From Diphasiastrum complanatum (Eukaryota; Streptophyta; Lycopodiopsida; Lycopodiales; Lycopodiaceae), in NCBI GenBank assembly GCA_029204225.1, contig CM055099.1:66613852-66677851 (forward strand): a stretch of 64,000 nt of DNA, written 5' to 3'. The first letter of the stretch is position 1. Every line of letters starts with the position of its first letter. Shown here one piece after another: positions 20,822 through 32,403 of this stretch. The notes beneath the pieces were generated by a model. It did not search any database and was not told the origin of the DNA. It saw nothing but the letters and a program-made list of their open reading frames with translations. The position numbers and the translations under genes were made by a program.

Positions 20822-21345
20822 TGTGATGGCCCTAAATGGATTGGACCATTAGGGGGTACCTTGTACATAGGGGATGGGCCTAACTTTGGCAATAGCCGTA
20901 TAGGACCATGTGGACTGATGACCCATGCATGCAACTTTAGCATGAGTATCGCAAGTATGCCTTGGGTGTGGATGTGCACATACTATGCTTTTGCATGGGA
21001 CCTAGCTATTATGGGTAAAGGGTCTTTCCCCATGCAATAGACATGCATGGGAGGTTGGCATGATCAGTTAGACTGCTTCCAGGTGGATTCTGTGCATGGA
21101 TAGGAGGGGTAGTCTCTCTACTCTATATAAACACCCCACCAGTGTCTATGTGAATCATTGAGAGTCCTACGGCCGTATGCTGTCAGATTGGGAAGCACTT
21201 CTATTGATTGGATTTACCTATTTCCCCGTTGCTTAGGGGCTAGATCCGTATTGATCTAGGGTTTGGGTGGGAAGGTATGATCTACTACGATCTCTCTCCT
21301 GTTTAATGATACTCCAGTTTGGTTTTGATCTTCGTGGGTGTTTCA
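20822..21345 (+). repeat. Probable 3' LTR of the chromovirus remnant
   Basis: It begins TGTGATGGCCC directly after a polypurine tract, contains CTCTATATAAACACC (near 21122) as a TATA box, and has a candidate end ...GTGTTTCA. No second LTR copy is present in the window, so the right boundary is a guess. Confidence 0.5.
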
Positions 21346-21364
21346 ATTCGATTGGTCAGTTTTA

Positions 21365-21425
21365 TCCCTCGGAAGTTCCTTTTAGGGCTTCTTTACAGAT
21401 ATAAGTAGGAGACATTGTGCTTCAT
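21365..21425 (+). repeat. Divergent fragment of a TE1-family LTR
   Basis: GGAAGTTCCTTTTAGGGC... and the following ATATAAGTAGGAGACA match the TE1 LTR segment GGAAGCTTCCTTTTAGGGCT...CTATAAGTAGGGAAACTG with several changes. It points to an older copy or sister family at this site. Confidence 0.55.
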
Positions 21426-21987
21426 TAGTTCTTCCCATCAAGCTTTTCCATAGAGCAAGTTTAGGTGCTGCTTGCGGGTGTCACCATGGTGTGGTCATAG
21501 GTGGATAGAGAACACACACCAATAAAAGGTAGACATGAGTTGATTGGTGTGAGTATTATATTGTGCTAAGTGCTGGGTCTCAAGAGCCTTTAAGATTCCA
21601 AGAAAGCACATGTGCACGTTCTGCTAATAAACTACATCTAACCAGGTCATCTTGCTATAGGTTGGGTGACGTCATGTCCGAGGGGTGTGTTGAGATTCAA
21701 TTCTCAGACTTAAAAGTGAAGAAATCTATACTAGAAAGTGCTAGTTAGGGCCAGCAATAGATTGTACTGAAGTAGATATGGAGCTGTAACGAGTTAAAAA
21801 GTTGACATTTCCTGCATTTTGTTTTGATTTCATGACCCAAAATCATCGACTTCGTACTTATCGTCACCTCTATCTGTGCAAAATTATGTTGTTCAGAGAG
21901 ACGTTATTCATTTTTTAATTGTTATGTGATGTTTTGAAGCACTAAAACCTTAGTTTGTGCCTTATTTGAGTAAATTTGTATAGCAGC

Positions 21988-22190
21988 CTTTGACACCTCA
22001 TTGGAGGATAAGTGCACTGGTACTTTTAAAGGCATCCATTCTTCTCACTCATTGTTTTCATAGTTCAATCATTGAAGGTAGGCAACAACTAATGAGCAGA
22101 TCATTTAAGAAAGTGTTCTTCCTACCAGAATCCTTTTGCAGGGAATGGGCCAAGACATTGTCAAGTTGGAGGTTAGTTTGATCCAGGAGA
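21988..22190 (+). CDS. Candidate exon-like open frame in the long intron
   Basis: An open plus-strand frame contains PHWRISALVLLKA and later SRSFKKVFF and WAKTLSSWR, which echo the Sfi1-like repeat pattern. A TATAG| or TAGCAG| acceptor is available. No donor gives a phase compatible with joining exon G to exon H (0 to 0) without doubt. It may be an alternative exon, a relic or chance. Confidence 0.25.
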
Positions 22191-22404
22191 TCCGGTTTGT
22201 CTACATGCAGCTCTAGTCTTCAAGGATATGCAATAGTTAATCTCAATATAGTCCTACCTTATAAGTTAGCTGAGTTTCGAGTACTATACTCAAAGAGGTA
22301 AATTTTATCTTTGAGGACCTTCTATTGCACTTTATTTTGTGCTTACCATTTTGTACATAGGTTGTGGAGAGTCAAGGGGAAGCACTTTCCTTCGTAGGGT
22401 AAGG

Positions 22405-22580
22405 CAAGGGGCAAAAATTTTAGTGACAATGATATACAAGAGTTTGATAGAGAGGTGTGTTATTTCAGCAACAGAAGTTCGCAAAAATTTTAGTGTGAAA
22501 GGTGAACTTAACAAGGAGACAGTGACATACAAGAGTTTGACAGGGAGAGTTGCTATTTCAGCAACAGAAGTTCGCCGCCA
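22405..22580. repeat. Imperfect tandem duplication of about 75-110 bp
   Basis: The words CAAAAATTTTAGTG, ATACAAGAGTTTGA and ATTTCAGCAACAGAAGTTCG each occur twice in the same order. Both strands stay open (110 and 111 codons), which is the likely reason for the long frames here. No protein family is recognised. Confidence 0.65.
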
Positions 22581-22905
22581 GCCTTCTAGGTGTATCCACC
22601 ACGCATTGAACTTACAAAAGGTTATAGTTGGTGGGTGGAAGTATTCTTCTGAAATGTTTTCAAGCAACTAGGATCCTGGATGTGCAAGCCATATGACTAT
22701 TTTGGATGCATTTTTTGTCATATGTGTCAACTTTTGCTGGAACTCTACTAGACTGATAAATTTTCAACATGTAATTACATGAAAGATTTTGCTAGTTAAG
22801 GAGTTGTGTAGCTGCTTTTTTTTTGCTCCAAACTTCCTGCTCATGAAGTCCATAATTTGTCTTCAGTATGTCTGAGTTGAAAGTTAGGTTTTCAATGAGC
22901 CTATT

Positions 22906-23348
22906 AGTTACGAATAAAGCCACAGCTGATCTAAAGCTAAGCTATGAAACCATCACATAAGCAAGACTTAAGCTATGAAAGCAGCACATAAGCAAGACTT
23001 AACCCTAGAAAGCAGGAAAGAGAGAGATTAAGGAGACTAAAGAGAGAGATCAATATAATAAGCTGAATAACAAATGACACAGTTTCCCTACTTATAGCCA
23101 AGAGGAAGCCGTAAAAGGAAGCTTCCGGTGGCTAGGGCCCAACTGGGAGGGAAAATAGTGCGCCCTCCAAGAAGGCCCCCACTCTCCAACAATATGTCCA
23201 AATGGCCTAATAATGAATAATAAGGCCAAAGGCCAACCATATAGTCTAAGTGTCACTAATGAATAAAAAAGGGCCCAAGGCCTGCCTATGCATAAAGTAA
23301 AGTAAATGTAAATGGACGCGACGAATGTAATGAGCCGAGTCCATAACT
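22906..23348 (-). repeat. TE2 3' LTR
   Basis: The LTR is 443 bp. Read on the minus strand it starts AGTTATGGACTCGG and ends TTCGTAACT. It is nearly identical to the 5' LTR at 27765-28207 and to the TE1 3' LTR. Confidence 0.92.
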
Positions 23349-23444
23349 CTCCCTGGCACAAAAGAAAAAGACCCAACTGCCGAAAAGAAACTGGATCAAG
23401 TAGCAGCAAGCCCTGGTGCATCAACAAGTAGAGCAACATCTGAT

Positions 23445-23998
23445 GTAGAGGAATCAACAAGTGCAGCAAGAGCACGAGCCTGATTCGCAAAGTGATGGTG
23501 TATGATAAAAGACATCAATAGGCTCCCATGTGGCCTCCTCAATAGGACGACCATCCCACTGGACCAAAAACTGAATCTGCCGGCGGCGTCGACTATGGTA
23601 TAGACGAACCTGCAATATAGCAGCAGGTAAAAATGGAAATAACTCTGGAGCAGTAGGAAACTCAGCATCACAAGGAGCGTCATCCTCAATAGCAGCACGT
23701 AATAATCTGACATGGAATACATCACAGGCGCGTGTGGAAGCAGGAAGCTATAAGCGATATGTAACTCGACTAAGAACCTCCCAAAATGCGATACGGCCCA
23801 TAATAACGTGGTGCAAGCTTCTCAGTAGAAGCATGGCCTTGGACAAAATGATGACGTGCAAACCGTAGGCGTAGATAAACCATATCTCCAAGCTGAAACT
23901 CAACATGGCGGCGGTGACGATCAACTGAGGTCTGATAACGCTGCTGAACATGCTGTAAATGAGAACTGGCCCGGGTAATAAGCTCTCGAGCACCAAGG
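23445..23998 (-). pseudogene. TE2 integrase C-terminal domain and chromodomain
   Basis: Read on the minus strand: GARELITRASSHLQHVQQRY, VEFQLGDMVYLRLRFARHHF (the integrase tail fold) and KLAPRYYGPY (the GPY-type motif). Then, after a frameshift, come AAIEDDAPCDAEFPTAPELF and the chromodomain-like VQWDGRPIEEATWEP. It matches the fragment at 48.2-48.68 kb closely. The first part is in frame with the unknown segment upstream, so it was translated as the end of the same polyprotein. Confidence 0.85.
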
Positions 23999-25280
23999 TA
24001 TCCAAAAACCCCGAGAAGGTAGAACAATCCATCATAGGATACACCAAAAACGGATGGAGAATCGGATGACCCATCAAAACTGGCCGCAAGTGTAATCCCA
24101 AAGTACACACCAGGCGCACAAGTGAGGAATAGAAGAAATGCACTGGAACGAGGAACAGGATCCGCAACATCAGTAGCAAGCATCGGAGCAATATCCACGC
24201 GTAGTTGGGAATGAGTATCAAAGCACATATGAGCAACACTGAAGTATATGGCGGCAACATCCCCAAAAACTATCCAAGAGAGGAGAAGGAATTCTCTCAA
24301 GGTACCCTGATGGTCTCGGAACACCAGAACAAAGTGGCAACTCAGCATCGGAGACCAAGCGATAGGGAGCAACCTGAAATGACAGGGAACCTGAAGATCA
24401 CCCAGACAAACAGTAGCTGGAACGGAGGCAATAACCCAAGCCACAGGATATGCCAAGCCTGACAATGAGCAACAATCCAAGGAATAGATAGAGAGCCACA
24501 TGCATAATCATAGAGATATCCGCACCATAGGCGATCAGTAATATGGAAAAACCAGCACCAATCAACAGGTCCAAATGAAAACCAAGCTATATGTAATAAC
24601 CAGGAATGCCATATATCCATAGCTGAAAATGAAGCAGTAGTGTAAGCAATAGGTCCAAATGAAATCCAAGCGATACGTAATAACCAGGAATGCCAAATAT
24701 CAAGAGGTAAAAAGGAATCAGTCGCATGCACCCAAAAGTGTATACCATCGGCATGGATTGCAACAAACCTATATGTAGAAACACCAGGAGACGGAAGGAT
24801 GTCCATGTACTCATCTAGAAAGATCCCGACATATAAATACCCTAGATAAGTAATAGTGACCATCTGGCACATATCCTCGGATGAAAAATGTGTAACAGTA
24901 AGGGCCAAAGGCGCATGAATCATGTCAGGAACCGTAGAAATATCATGAGGCAGATCACAAACCTCAAGCAGAGATCCATGGAGTAAAGCGAAAGAAGATA
25001 CAACCTGATCACCAATAGTAAGGGAACCATCAAACGTGGACCCATGAAGAACCCCATAGAAATCAACAGGAACATCAGCCATAACAGACTCAAGAGATGG
25101 AGATATAGAGACCAATGGAGAAGATATTGCACCAACCATCGAACCAGGAGGGCAATCTGAAGTATGCGCAAAAGCAATAGTAGAAATACCACCAAAGTAT
25201 ACGGCCTCAATATCAATGAAACCAGGAATGACCACTGAATACAATATCTGTGAATCAAGGCATATAGGCGCAAGGCACAC
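23998..25280 (-). CDS. Unknown segment in the pol position of TE2
   Basis: This is the homologue of the TE1 ORF at 7747-9426. Two frames cover it: 25280-24342 (312 codons, same frame as TE2 gag-protease) and 24501-23770 (243 codons). A single missing base relative to TE1 near 24440 separates them. The shared landmarks are CLAPICLDSQ, SSEDMCQMVTITYLGYLY, the duplicated DIWHSWLL unit and SDSPSVFGVSYDGL. After that last motif TE2 passes straight into the integrase tail, whereas TE1 continues for about another 95 codons of unknown sequence. No polymerase, RNase H or integrase-core motif is visible. Function is unknown. Confidence 0.6.
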
Positions 25281-25290
25281 AACAACAACC

Positions 25291-27065
25291 TGTCAATCCG
25301 AAGCAGCATCAACCTGAGGAAGAGGACCCACGGATGGTGAAAGTGAAGCAACAGCTGATGTACTTTGAATGGAAAGAAGAGCTGCATCGTCAGCCTTTGG
25401 TAGGCTACGCATAAACTGCTTCCCGGTCACCAACTGGAAGTCTCCCAGAGAATCAATGCCAACAAGTGAGTGTGTAACTGCATCAAGTACAAATGTCAAT
25501 GTCTGCTGTGTGAAGTCCAGTGTAACGGCTCCAAGAGATGCAAACCAATCAACACCAAGGATAATTTCATAACGCTCCATAGGAATAATGTAAAGATCTG
25601 CCTGTCCAGAAAAATCTCCAATGCGGTATGGTAAACGCTGAAACATCTGAGAACTAGGAAAAGAATGGGAACTGGCAACCTCAACTGTGAGAGGCTGTGA
25701 AGCAAGAATAGGTGAAGCACGTATCTGACGAGTGATATAACTGCTAATAAAAGAATGAGTGCTGCCAGTATCAACTAAAGCAATATACTCACGACCTGTA
25801 ATACGTACACGTAACCGAATGGAGCGAGGACCAGGACGCCCTGTCCAAGTAGCATAGGCAAGCTGAGCATGGCAAGTAGCAGGAAGTAGATTAGTGGAAG
25901 GCTCAAAGGATAGGTCAGGCTCATCAGAAATATGAATGTATATATCGGAATCATCTGGAGTAGTGCCCTCATGGGAAAAAACAGCAGTAGTAGTAGGGAG
26001 AGGCTGACGACAATCACGAGCAAAATGGTCAGGACTCTTACAACGAAAGCAAAGACGCTGCTGCTGAAGGTCAGCGAACTCTGCAGACGTGTAACGTCGG
26101 ACAAAAGCAGGTCGAGGAGTCAGAGGACAAGGAGACGAAGGGACAATGGAGAGAGCTGGAACAGAAGGGGCAGGTGTAGCGGTGGACACAGCGGGAAAAG
26201 ATGAAGCAGAAGGATGGGGTCGGGAGAAGCGGGAAGGAAGAGTGTCAGAGTACTTATGCTGTAAAGTACTGGCGAGAGACATCGCCTCAATAAGTGTGGG
26301 AGGACGGACGGAAGAAACATCATAACGTAAAGCACCACGAAGCCCAGCAATGTAACGAGAAATAAGCTCAGTGGGCTGTAGATCTGTGAAAAGATAAGAA
26401 AGCTCCATAAACTGATCTGTATAAGAAGCAAGATCACTGGTCTGAGTGAGACTACGGAATGTATCACGTTGGCGGTCGAGCCACTGAGGGTCAATCATAG
26501 CATGACGGAGGTCACGGCGAAAAGTATGCCATAAATGGAGCCCTTCCTGATCAAGATCAGCTGTATAAACTCGCCACCACGTGGCGCCGCGTCCATCTAA
26601 ATGTAAAGCAGCCAACTGGATCTTCTGAGGATCAGTCTTAGGGTAGATCTGAAAATATGTGTCAAGCTTAGCAAACCAATTCTCTAATAAGTTCCCGTCA
26701 GAGGAACCGGAATAGGTAGCAAGCTGTACCCTATCACGAAAGTCTCAAGCAAAGTGTGGCTCAGGAAGTGGGGGACGTGAAAAGAAACTTGGAGATGGGT
26801 TAGGTGGAATGATCAGTCCACCACCAGGCTGACTAGTAGAGGAAGATGGAAATCCAAATGGAAGGGGAGTCCCAAATGAAGGAAAAACATGAGCTTTACC
26901 AGGACCATGAGGCTGTAAAGAATCAATCTGTGACTGCATAGTAGCAAAGCCGGTCATAACGGTATCGAAGCGAAGAACGAGGCCAGAAAGGGTCTCATCC
27001 ATGAGACGAAACTGATCGGATAAGGTTTCCTGAGTAGTCTCACTCGGGGTAGGTTAATGTGCCAT
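25291..27065 (-). pseudogene. TE2 gag-protease (broken)
   Basis: ATG is at 27065, the homologous start to TE1. It contains FAKLDTYFQIYPKTDPQK, TWWRVYTADLDQ, a CCHC knuckle (CFRCKSPDHFARDC, near 26011-26052) and the protease motif LVDTGSTHSFISSYI. The last 440 codons (26615-25293) are intact. Stops are TAA at codon 4, TGA at 26745 (CGA in TE1, a CpG transition) and TGA at 25293 (TTA in TE1). The next frame downstream is in phase. Confidence 0.9.
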
Positions 27066-27125
27066 AATGATAGTGGAAGGAATAGACGAAAACTTGAGAG
27101 AGCGGACTCTTGTCGTCACCCCAAA

Positions 27126-27557
27126 TTAGTCTATTAAAACCACTATTATCACAACTAAGAAAGGACAACAATCAGCAAATGAAAAAAAGTGAAGATGAAG
27201 GTTGTGAAAATGCGCTGGACAGCCAGGAGGCAAGTGAGAAATTGGAATATCAAACGGAGTCGGAATTTCGTGAAATCTGGTTGAGGATGGGCGATGGACA
27301 GCCTGCAAACAAGGTGTGAAAAATGGCTGCAAACGGAGACAAAAACGGACGAAAGTGACAGGTATGAAGCGGCTGGACAGCCTGCCAACAAAAATGAAAA
27401 CAGGGCTGAAAATGGAAGGAGGAACGGACGAAAGAGACGAGGGAATTGGGCGCTGGAGAGCCTGCAAACAAGCTGGAAATGGGTGATGGAGGGTTGAAAC
27501 TTGGGCGCCGGAAATAATCTGTCCAAAAACAAAATATTTTTTTTTTCCGGCCGCCAA
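27126..27557 (-). other. TE2 leader with 143-codon open frame
   Basis: This leader corresponds to TE1 5609-6034. The repeated TTTGCAGGCTGTCC-like unit is conserved, and the frame ends in the same ...FLVVIIVVLID. It may be a leader peptide or only an A-poor packaging or leader region. Confidence 0.4.
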
Positions 27558-27752
27558 ATTTAGCGGAAGTACTTCCGCTAACTATCTGCTAAAGCTCCGC
27601 CAAGGAAAATGATGGGAGCTGGTCCTCCTCCAAACTGTGTTGAATGTTGCTGAAGCAAAGAGACGAAAGCCCTCAGCAAAAAGAGAAACATCAGCAAGGA
27701 AAATGGGCACCCAAGCAGAAAATCAGATCTGAAATTCAGCAATCAGGAAAGT

Positions 27753-27764
27753 GCTCTGATATCA
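27753..27764 (-). other. TE2 primer-binding site
   Basis: TGATATCAGAGC follows the 5' LTR. It differs by one base from the TE1 site TGGTATCAGAGC; the change is a simple transition after insertion. Confidence 0.85.
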
Positions 27765-28207
27765 AGTTATGAATAAAGCCACAGCTGATCTAAAGCTAAG
27801 CTATGAAAGCATCACATAAGCAAGACTTAAGCTATGAAAGCAGCACATAAGCAAGACTTAACCCTAGAAAGCAGGAAAGAGAGAGATTAAGGAGACAAAA
27901 GAGAGAGATCAATATCATCAGCTGGATAACAAATGACACAGTTTCCCTACTTATAGCCAAGAGGAAGCCCTAAAAGGAAGCTTCCGGTGGCTAGGGCCCA
28001 ACTGGGAGGGAAAATAGTGCGCCCTCCAAGAAGGCCCCCACTCTCCAGTAATATGTCCAAATGGCCTAATAATGAATAATAAGGCCAAAGGCCAACCATA
28101 TAGTCTAAGTGTCACTAATGAATAAAAAAGGGCCCAAGGCCTGCTTATGCATAAAGTAAAGTAAATGTAGATGGACGCGGTGAATGTAATGAGCCGAGTC
28201 CATAACT
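27765..28207 (-). repeat. TE2 5' LTR
   Basis: The LTR is 443 bp, with the same termini and length as the other TE2 LTR. It is adjacent to the primer site on the inside and to the CTATT target duplication on the outside. Confidence 0.92.
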
Positions 28208-28445
28208 CTATTTAGCAGAAGTCCTTTCAAGTTTCTAAAATTTCCTTGCTTGTAATAAGCATATTAGGTATGTGATGTTTATAGGACTTCTTTTTATTCC
28301 AGCATTTTGTTCAGCATCTATGAAGTCTGCCATGATGCCTCCACTCAATGTGATCCTTATCATTCTAGAACAAGAGGGTATGCTTTTTTATGATTGTTTT
28401 CTGGTATGTGTGCTGATGTTTTCCCACTTTGCTCTTTTTTTTCAG

Positions 28446-28697
28446 GCTCACTATGAAGAACAAAAGAATCAAAAGACTGCCGTAGGTGTTGAAAACCTTC
28501 AACTTATTGATAGGCTGCAAACACTGTCATCAGAGATTGCACTTTTGAGGATTCACATAAGTGATAGGAGTAAAAGAGAAGAGGAGCTACATCATACTTT
28601 GGAAGATGGTGCAGTTGTAGAAAGCTCAATGAGGTGTGAGCTAGAGCAACGGAGAATGCACAAAGAGGACCTCGAGAAACAAATAGTAATAATGCAG
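28446..28697 (+). CDS. Sfi1-like/coiled-coil gene, exon H
   Basis: The acceptor CTTTTTTTTCAG| is strong and the donor is ATGCAG|GTAGCT, phase 0 to 0, 84 codons. The peptide is a long heptad-like coiled coil (ENLQLIDRLQTLSSEIALLR; DRSKREEELHHTLED; EQRRMHKEDLEKQIV). It follows exon G in phase although the intron between them is 13.3 kb and holds TE2 and other elements. Confidence 0.85.
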
Positions 28698-30700
28698 GTA
28701 GCTTCTTTTATTCAGAATCAAAGGTAATTGGTAAATTCTCATATTTACCATTTCAAGTAAGCTTGTCTTTGATCAATTTTCCTTTACTGTTGTTAGTGCT
28801 TGTTGAGAATGATTGACTTTTGTTTCTGTACTTTATTCCTGATAGCACCTTCAATTTATCTACTATTATACTCTCATAGTCTCAAAACATTCTCAAAAGC
28901 CTCTTAATGCATATGTGCTCTACCATACTTGGCATCATTCATCTTTAGGAGGCATTAAGAAGGTTTGGTTGCAGAAAACATTAGAATTCGAACTATCAAC
29001 AAGAAAGAGACTGATTCTCGGAGGCTGTGAAGTGCTACACCTTTAGGTCCATCAATTTTATTTAACATGTAGTCTGATGGATATGACCGTAGAAAGGAAG
29101 ATCAGTAGAAGTTTATCTCATTGGCTTTACTTTATAGTGGTAGCCATCATTATAATCAAGCTTTCCTTTTGACTTTATGGAAATGGCAAAAAGCCAAGGA
29201 ATCTTACATTATGTGGATATGTGCATCTTTATAATTATGATTTTTCCCTGTTCTTGGGCGTTGATCATGGTAGGATTTCATAGCACACAATGCACAATGA
29301 TGGGAGATGAATTTTGTTATAATTGGCATTTCACAGCTATTTTTGAAGAGACTGCTATTAAGAGAGTCAAATCAAAGAGCTGGTACACATAAGAATATTA
29401 TAAATGAATCAGATGGGGGTATGGAATTGGGCTACTTTTGAAACTATTGAAAGTGTGCATAGAAATATTCTGTCGAGGAAAATGTCGATGTCTATTTGAG
29501 TGGTACTGCTTAAGAAAGCTTTTCAGTAGTTGAATAAAATATGCTATGCTGTACTCATTTTATTGATGCTCAATACGTATTTGCCAAGGATATAAGATGT
29601 TTGTCTATTCAGCAAATATGCAGGCTCTAGATTTTGCTTGTAGTCAATGTTGATCATTTGCATATAGTAATCATAGAGACTAGTAATTTTTGTAATTATT
29701 GTATTATCATGATTGGGCATGATTTTGCAAAGCTATATGATACTATTCTATAGGCATCTATGGGTATTGAGGCTGAGACCAAGAGACTGTATGCTTTCGA
29801 CCAAGTAGGTGTTCATGAGTGCTGAAGCCATGTGGCAAGGTAGGTAAGTTATCAATATATGACATGTACATAAGGTAGCTGGCTTAACTTTTAATATTAG
29901 CCACTTTCAAGTTGGATTTTCTATCACAAGTTGGGTATTTCCCCCAAGTGCAACCTTTCTAAGGAAGACATCTAGTATATGTCCATCTTATCTTGCATAA
30001 TAATTCATCAATTCCTAGGTTTTATTTTCTAGGGATTGCCCATCCTTAATCCGGTCGGAGGTCAAAAGGGGTGATTTCTTGACCGAGAAGTCAATTAATT
30101 TGCTGGTATGTGTATCCTAGAGAGCTCTATTGGATGCTGATATCTGACAAAACTAAGAGTATATTGAGTTTGGCTGTCTAGACTGAAGCTTGAAGGGAGT
30201 TGATATAAAGGTATGCTTTCTATCTTTGACTAACCAGATGGAATCTAGAATTTGATAACTTATATTTCCTGAAAAGATTTCAAGTTATGGAATATTTTTG
30301 AAGTCCTGTAGATAGTATATGTAGGGGTTGTCATGAGCTTACGATATTGGTTACTTTGCCTTATGCAGTTGTACTTGAGCTGCAATCATCACACTGGCTA
30401 CCATCTATCAAATGAATTTTAACATTAGAGACAATAGACATACCATCCATTGTGTCTACTTGATCTATGTTTGATCTACCATTTTCTTGTGCTTTGAACA
30501 ATCCTTTGCACTATGACGCCTCTCCATTCATTTGAAACTAAGGTCCTCTGAGTTTGCCCTGGCTTAAACTTTAGGATGCAGCTTCAACTTTTTACTTAAA
30601 AGAAAGAACCCCGTATCAACAAGCCATTCATCTAGATGACCTAAATTGACTCCCTTAAGAAACCTCGCAAAATGGGCAATTTTCTCTCCACTGCTTCTCC

Positions 30701-30756
<56 letters not shown>

Positions 30757-30813
30757 GTTGCACGATGAAGTATGTGACCTTTGACAACCTAGAAATGTTT
30801 TTGTGATTGTCAG
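28698..30813. other. Intron
   Basis: No gene or recognisable element is seen. It contains a 50-bp GA tract at 30702-30751 just before the acceptor of exon I. Confidence 0.5.
30702..30751. repeat. (GA)n microsatellite, about 25 units
   Basis: An uninterrupted GA tract. The minus-strand Ser/Leu frames across it are artefacts. Confidence 0.97.
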
Positions 30814-30954
30814 AAAAGCTTTCAAACAAAAAATTCTGAGGATGCAACTGGTGAGGTACACCACATGTTGGAGATTCAAAATCTGGAGTTCAGTTTAAAA
30901 GATTTACGATGCAAACTTGCTCAAAAGTCCTCCCAGATAGAATCATATGAAAAG
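30814..30954 (+). CDS. Sfi1-like/coiled-coil gene, exon I
   Basis: The acceptor is GATTGTCAG| and the donor GAAAAG|GTCAGT, 47 codons, phase 0 to 0. It is a coiled coil (EVHHMLEIQNLEFSLKDLRC, then KLAQKSSQIESYEK). It was found by splice phase, since no long frame marks it. Confidence 0.8.
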
Positions 30955-31306
30955 GTCAGTAGTTAGTCCTTTATGGGAACCTTCTTTCTCCTTTCATTTT
31001 GTAAAGAATTTGAAGATTTCTTTTCACATGCCAAAAAGAGTACTAGATCTTAAAGTTGTTCAAACTACAAGGTTTTACTGTATGATGTGTAGCATTATCT
31101 CATTGAGAAAAAATTAGTAGTTAGATGGAAACCTTTTTTCTTTATCCAAACTACAAGGTTTCACTGTATGATGGTCAGTAAAAAACCTCACAATTCACAT
31201 ATACAGAACAAACATTCGGTAATTTCAAACATACTGACTCATAATACATCAAAATCTTCACAGTATCATGCTCCGTTTTGGCATTCAGCTCCATGATCAT
31301 GGCTTG

Positions 31307-31579
31307 CTATTGAAGCTCTGTTTCTCTTCTTTTACATTCTTTTTCTTTTCGCTTTCGCTTTCGCTTCTCGTCTTTGGCTTCCTCTTGTTGGTGCTGCAGC
31401 CTCTGCTCACAAGTGCAAGTGGCAGCAGCAATGGGTTCATTAACGGATTGTGATTGCGCTGCTGCTTGTTCCTTTGTCCCATCCAAGTAATGATCCTCCA
31501 GTAGCTGACGACCAGGACGTAGCATGGTCAGAGGAAGGGTCCAACTGTGAGAGCTGACTGACAACCTCTTGTGCACCAC
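31307..31579 (-). CDS. Unidentified charged 90-codon ORF
   Basis: The minus-strand frame has LRPGRQLLEDHYLDGTKEQA and then a Glu/Lys/Arg-rich coiled coil (EEAKDEKRKRKRKEKECKRR). It resembles the charged linker of some plant retroelement gag proteins, but no diagnostic motif is present. It sits in the intron between exons I and J. Confidence 0.25.
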   Translation of the reverse strand: MVHKRLSVSSHSWTLPLTMLRPGRQLLEDHYLDGTKEQAAAQSQSVNEPIAAATCTCEQRLQHQQEEAKDEKRKRKRKEKECKRRETELQ

Positions 31580-31775
31580 TGCATCAACTTCTTGTGCACC
31601 ACTGCGTCGGTGTTGGTATTGGGTGCATCAGACTAGAGAAGCTAAAGTTAACCCAACATATTGTTATCTAAGAGAAATCAAAATAAGGATGAAGTACTTA
31701 TCTATGAAGCAGACAGATTAGTATTTACATAGTTCGTCACAATATTAGAACCAGTCTTTTGAAGTAAAAATAAAT

Positions 31776-31890
31776 AGCTCGTTCTGTACATACGGAACGT
31801 GCTCCGTTCCGTACGTACAGATCTGTATGTACAGAACGGAACATCCCATACCAGAACGTTTGGAACGGGCACCCATGCTTGAGACTATGC
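31776..31890. mobile_element. Second MITE-like GGAACG palindromic element
   Basis: AGCTCGTTCTG... and ...TTTGGAACGGGCA flank a strong palindrome around CGTACAGATCTGTATG and the words CGGAACGT and GTTCCGTAC. It shares ends and core words with 14641-14828. Confidence 0.45.
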
Positions 31891-32256
31891 TCTGATTGTG
31901 AACCTTGCCCAATGGTTTTGAGAAAAGAAGCTATCATTCTGGAGGATTTTAATATCTAGTCTTTTATATGAATTGGCTGAAAGTCATTGGCCACAAAAAT
32001 AGTGTGGTTTAGGTTCTAGTGAGACTTTCAAAACTCATCAGGCACTTATGTTATGCTTTAAGAACCTGCGTAAACAAGAGCCGGTGAGGATCTAATCAAG
32101 AAAAACAGCTCAATAGGTACTTAAGTTTGAAAATACTCAAATTCCAATTCCTCAACCTAAACTGAGAAACATCCTTACTGTTAGAGTTTATGTTTCTATT
32201 GTGCCACTCTATACATAAACAGTACGGCTCATTTCAACAAGCTTTGTATTTTGCAG

Positions 32257-32403
32257 ACTTTAAAGGAGACTGCAGAGAGATTGGAAGGAGCATCGGACGA
32301 GTCTTGTGAAAAGCTAAGTAGTGCATTTGAAATTGCAGCATCGTTGCGAAAGCTCTTAGAAATTCGTGAGAGTCAATTTGCTGCCCTTGAGGAACGTGCA
32401 AGG
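32257..32403 (+). CDS. Sfi1-like/coiled-coil gene, exon J
   Basis: The acceptor is GTATTTTGCAG| and the donor GCAAGG|GTTTGT, 49 codons, phase 0 to 0. It is a coiled coil (TLKETAERLEGASDESCEKL; AASLRKLLEIRESQFAALEE). Confidence 0.85.

Larger units (their letters stand above)
22906..28207 (-). mobile_element. TE2: minus-strand sister of TE1, non-autonomous gypsy element
   Basis: TE2 is a complete 5.30-kb element on the minus strand. The LTRs are 27765-28207 (5') and 22906-23348 (3'), and the target duplication is CTATT (22901-22905 and 28208-28212). The internal order is leader, gag, protease, unknown segment, integrase C-terminal domain, chromodomain-like tail. As in TE1 there is no reverse transcriptase, RNase H or DDE core. 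It is antisense to the host gene and lies about 240 bp upstream of exon H. It carries at least three stops and two frameshifts. Confidence 0.92.
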
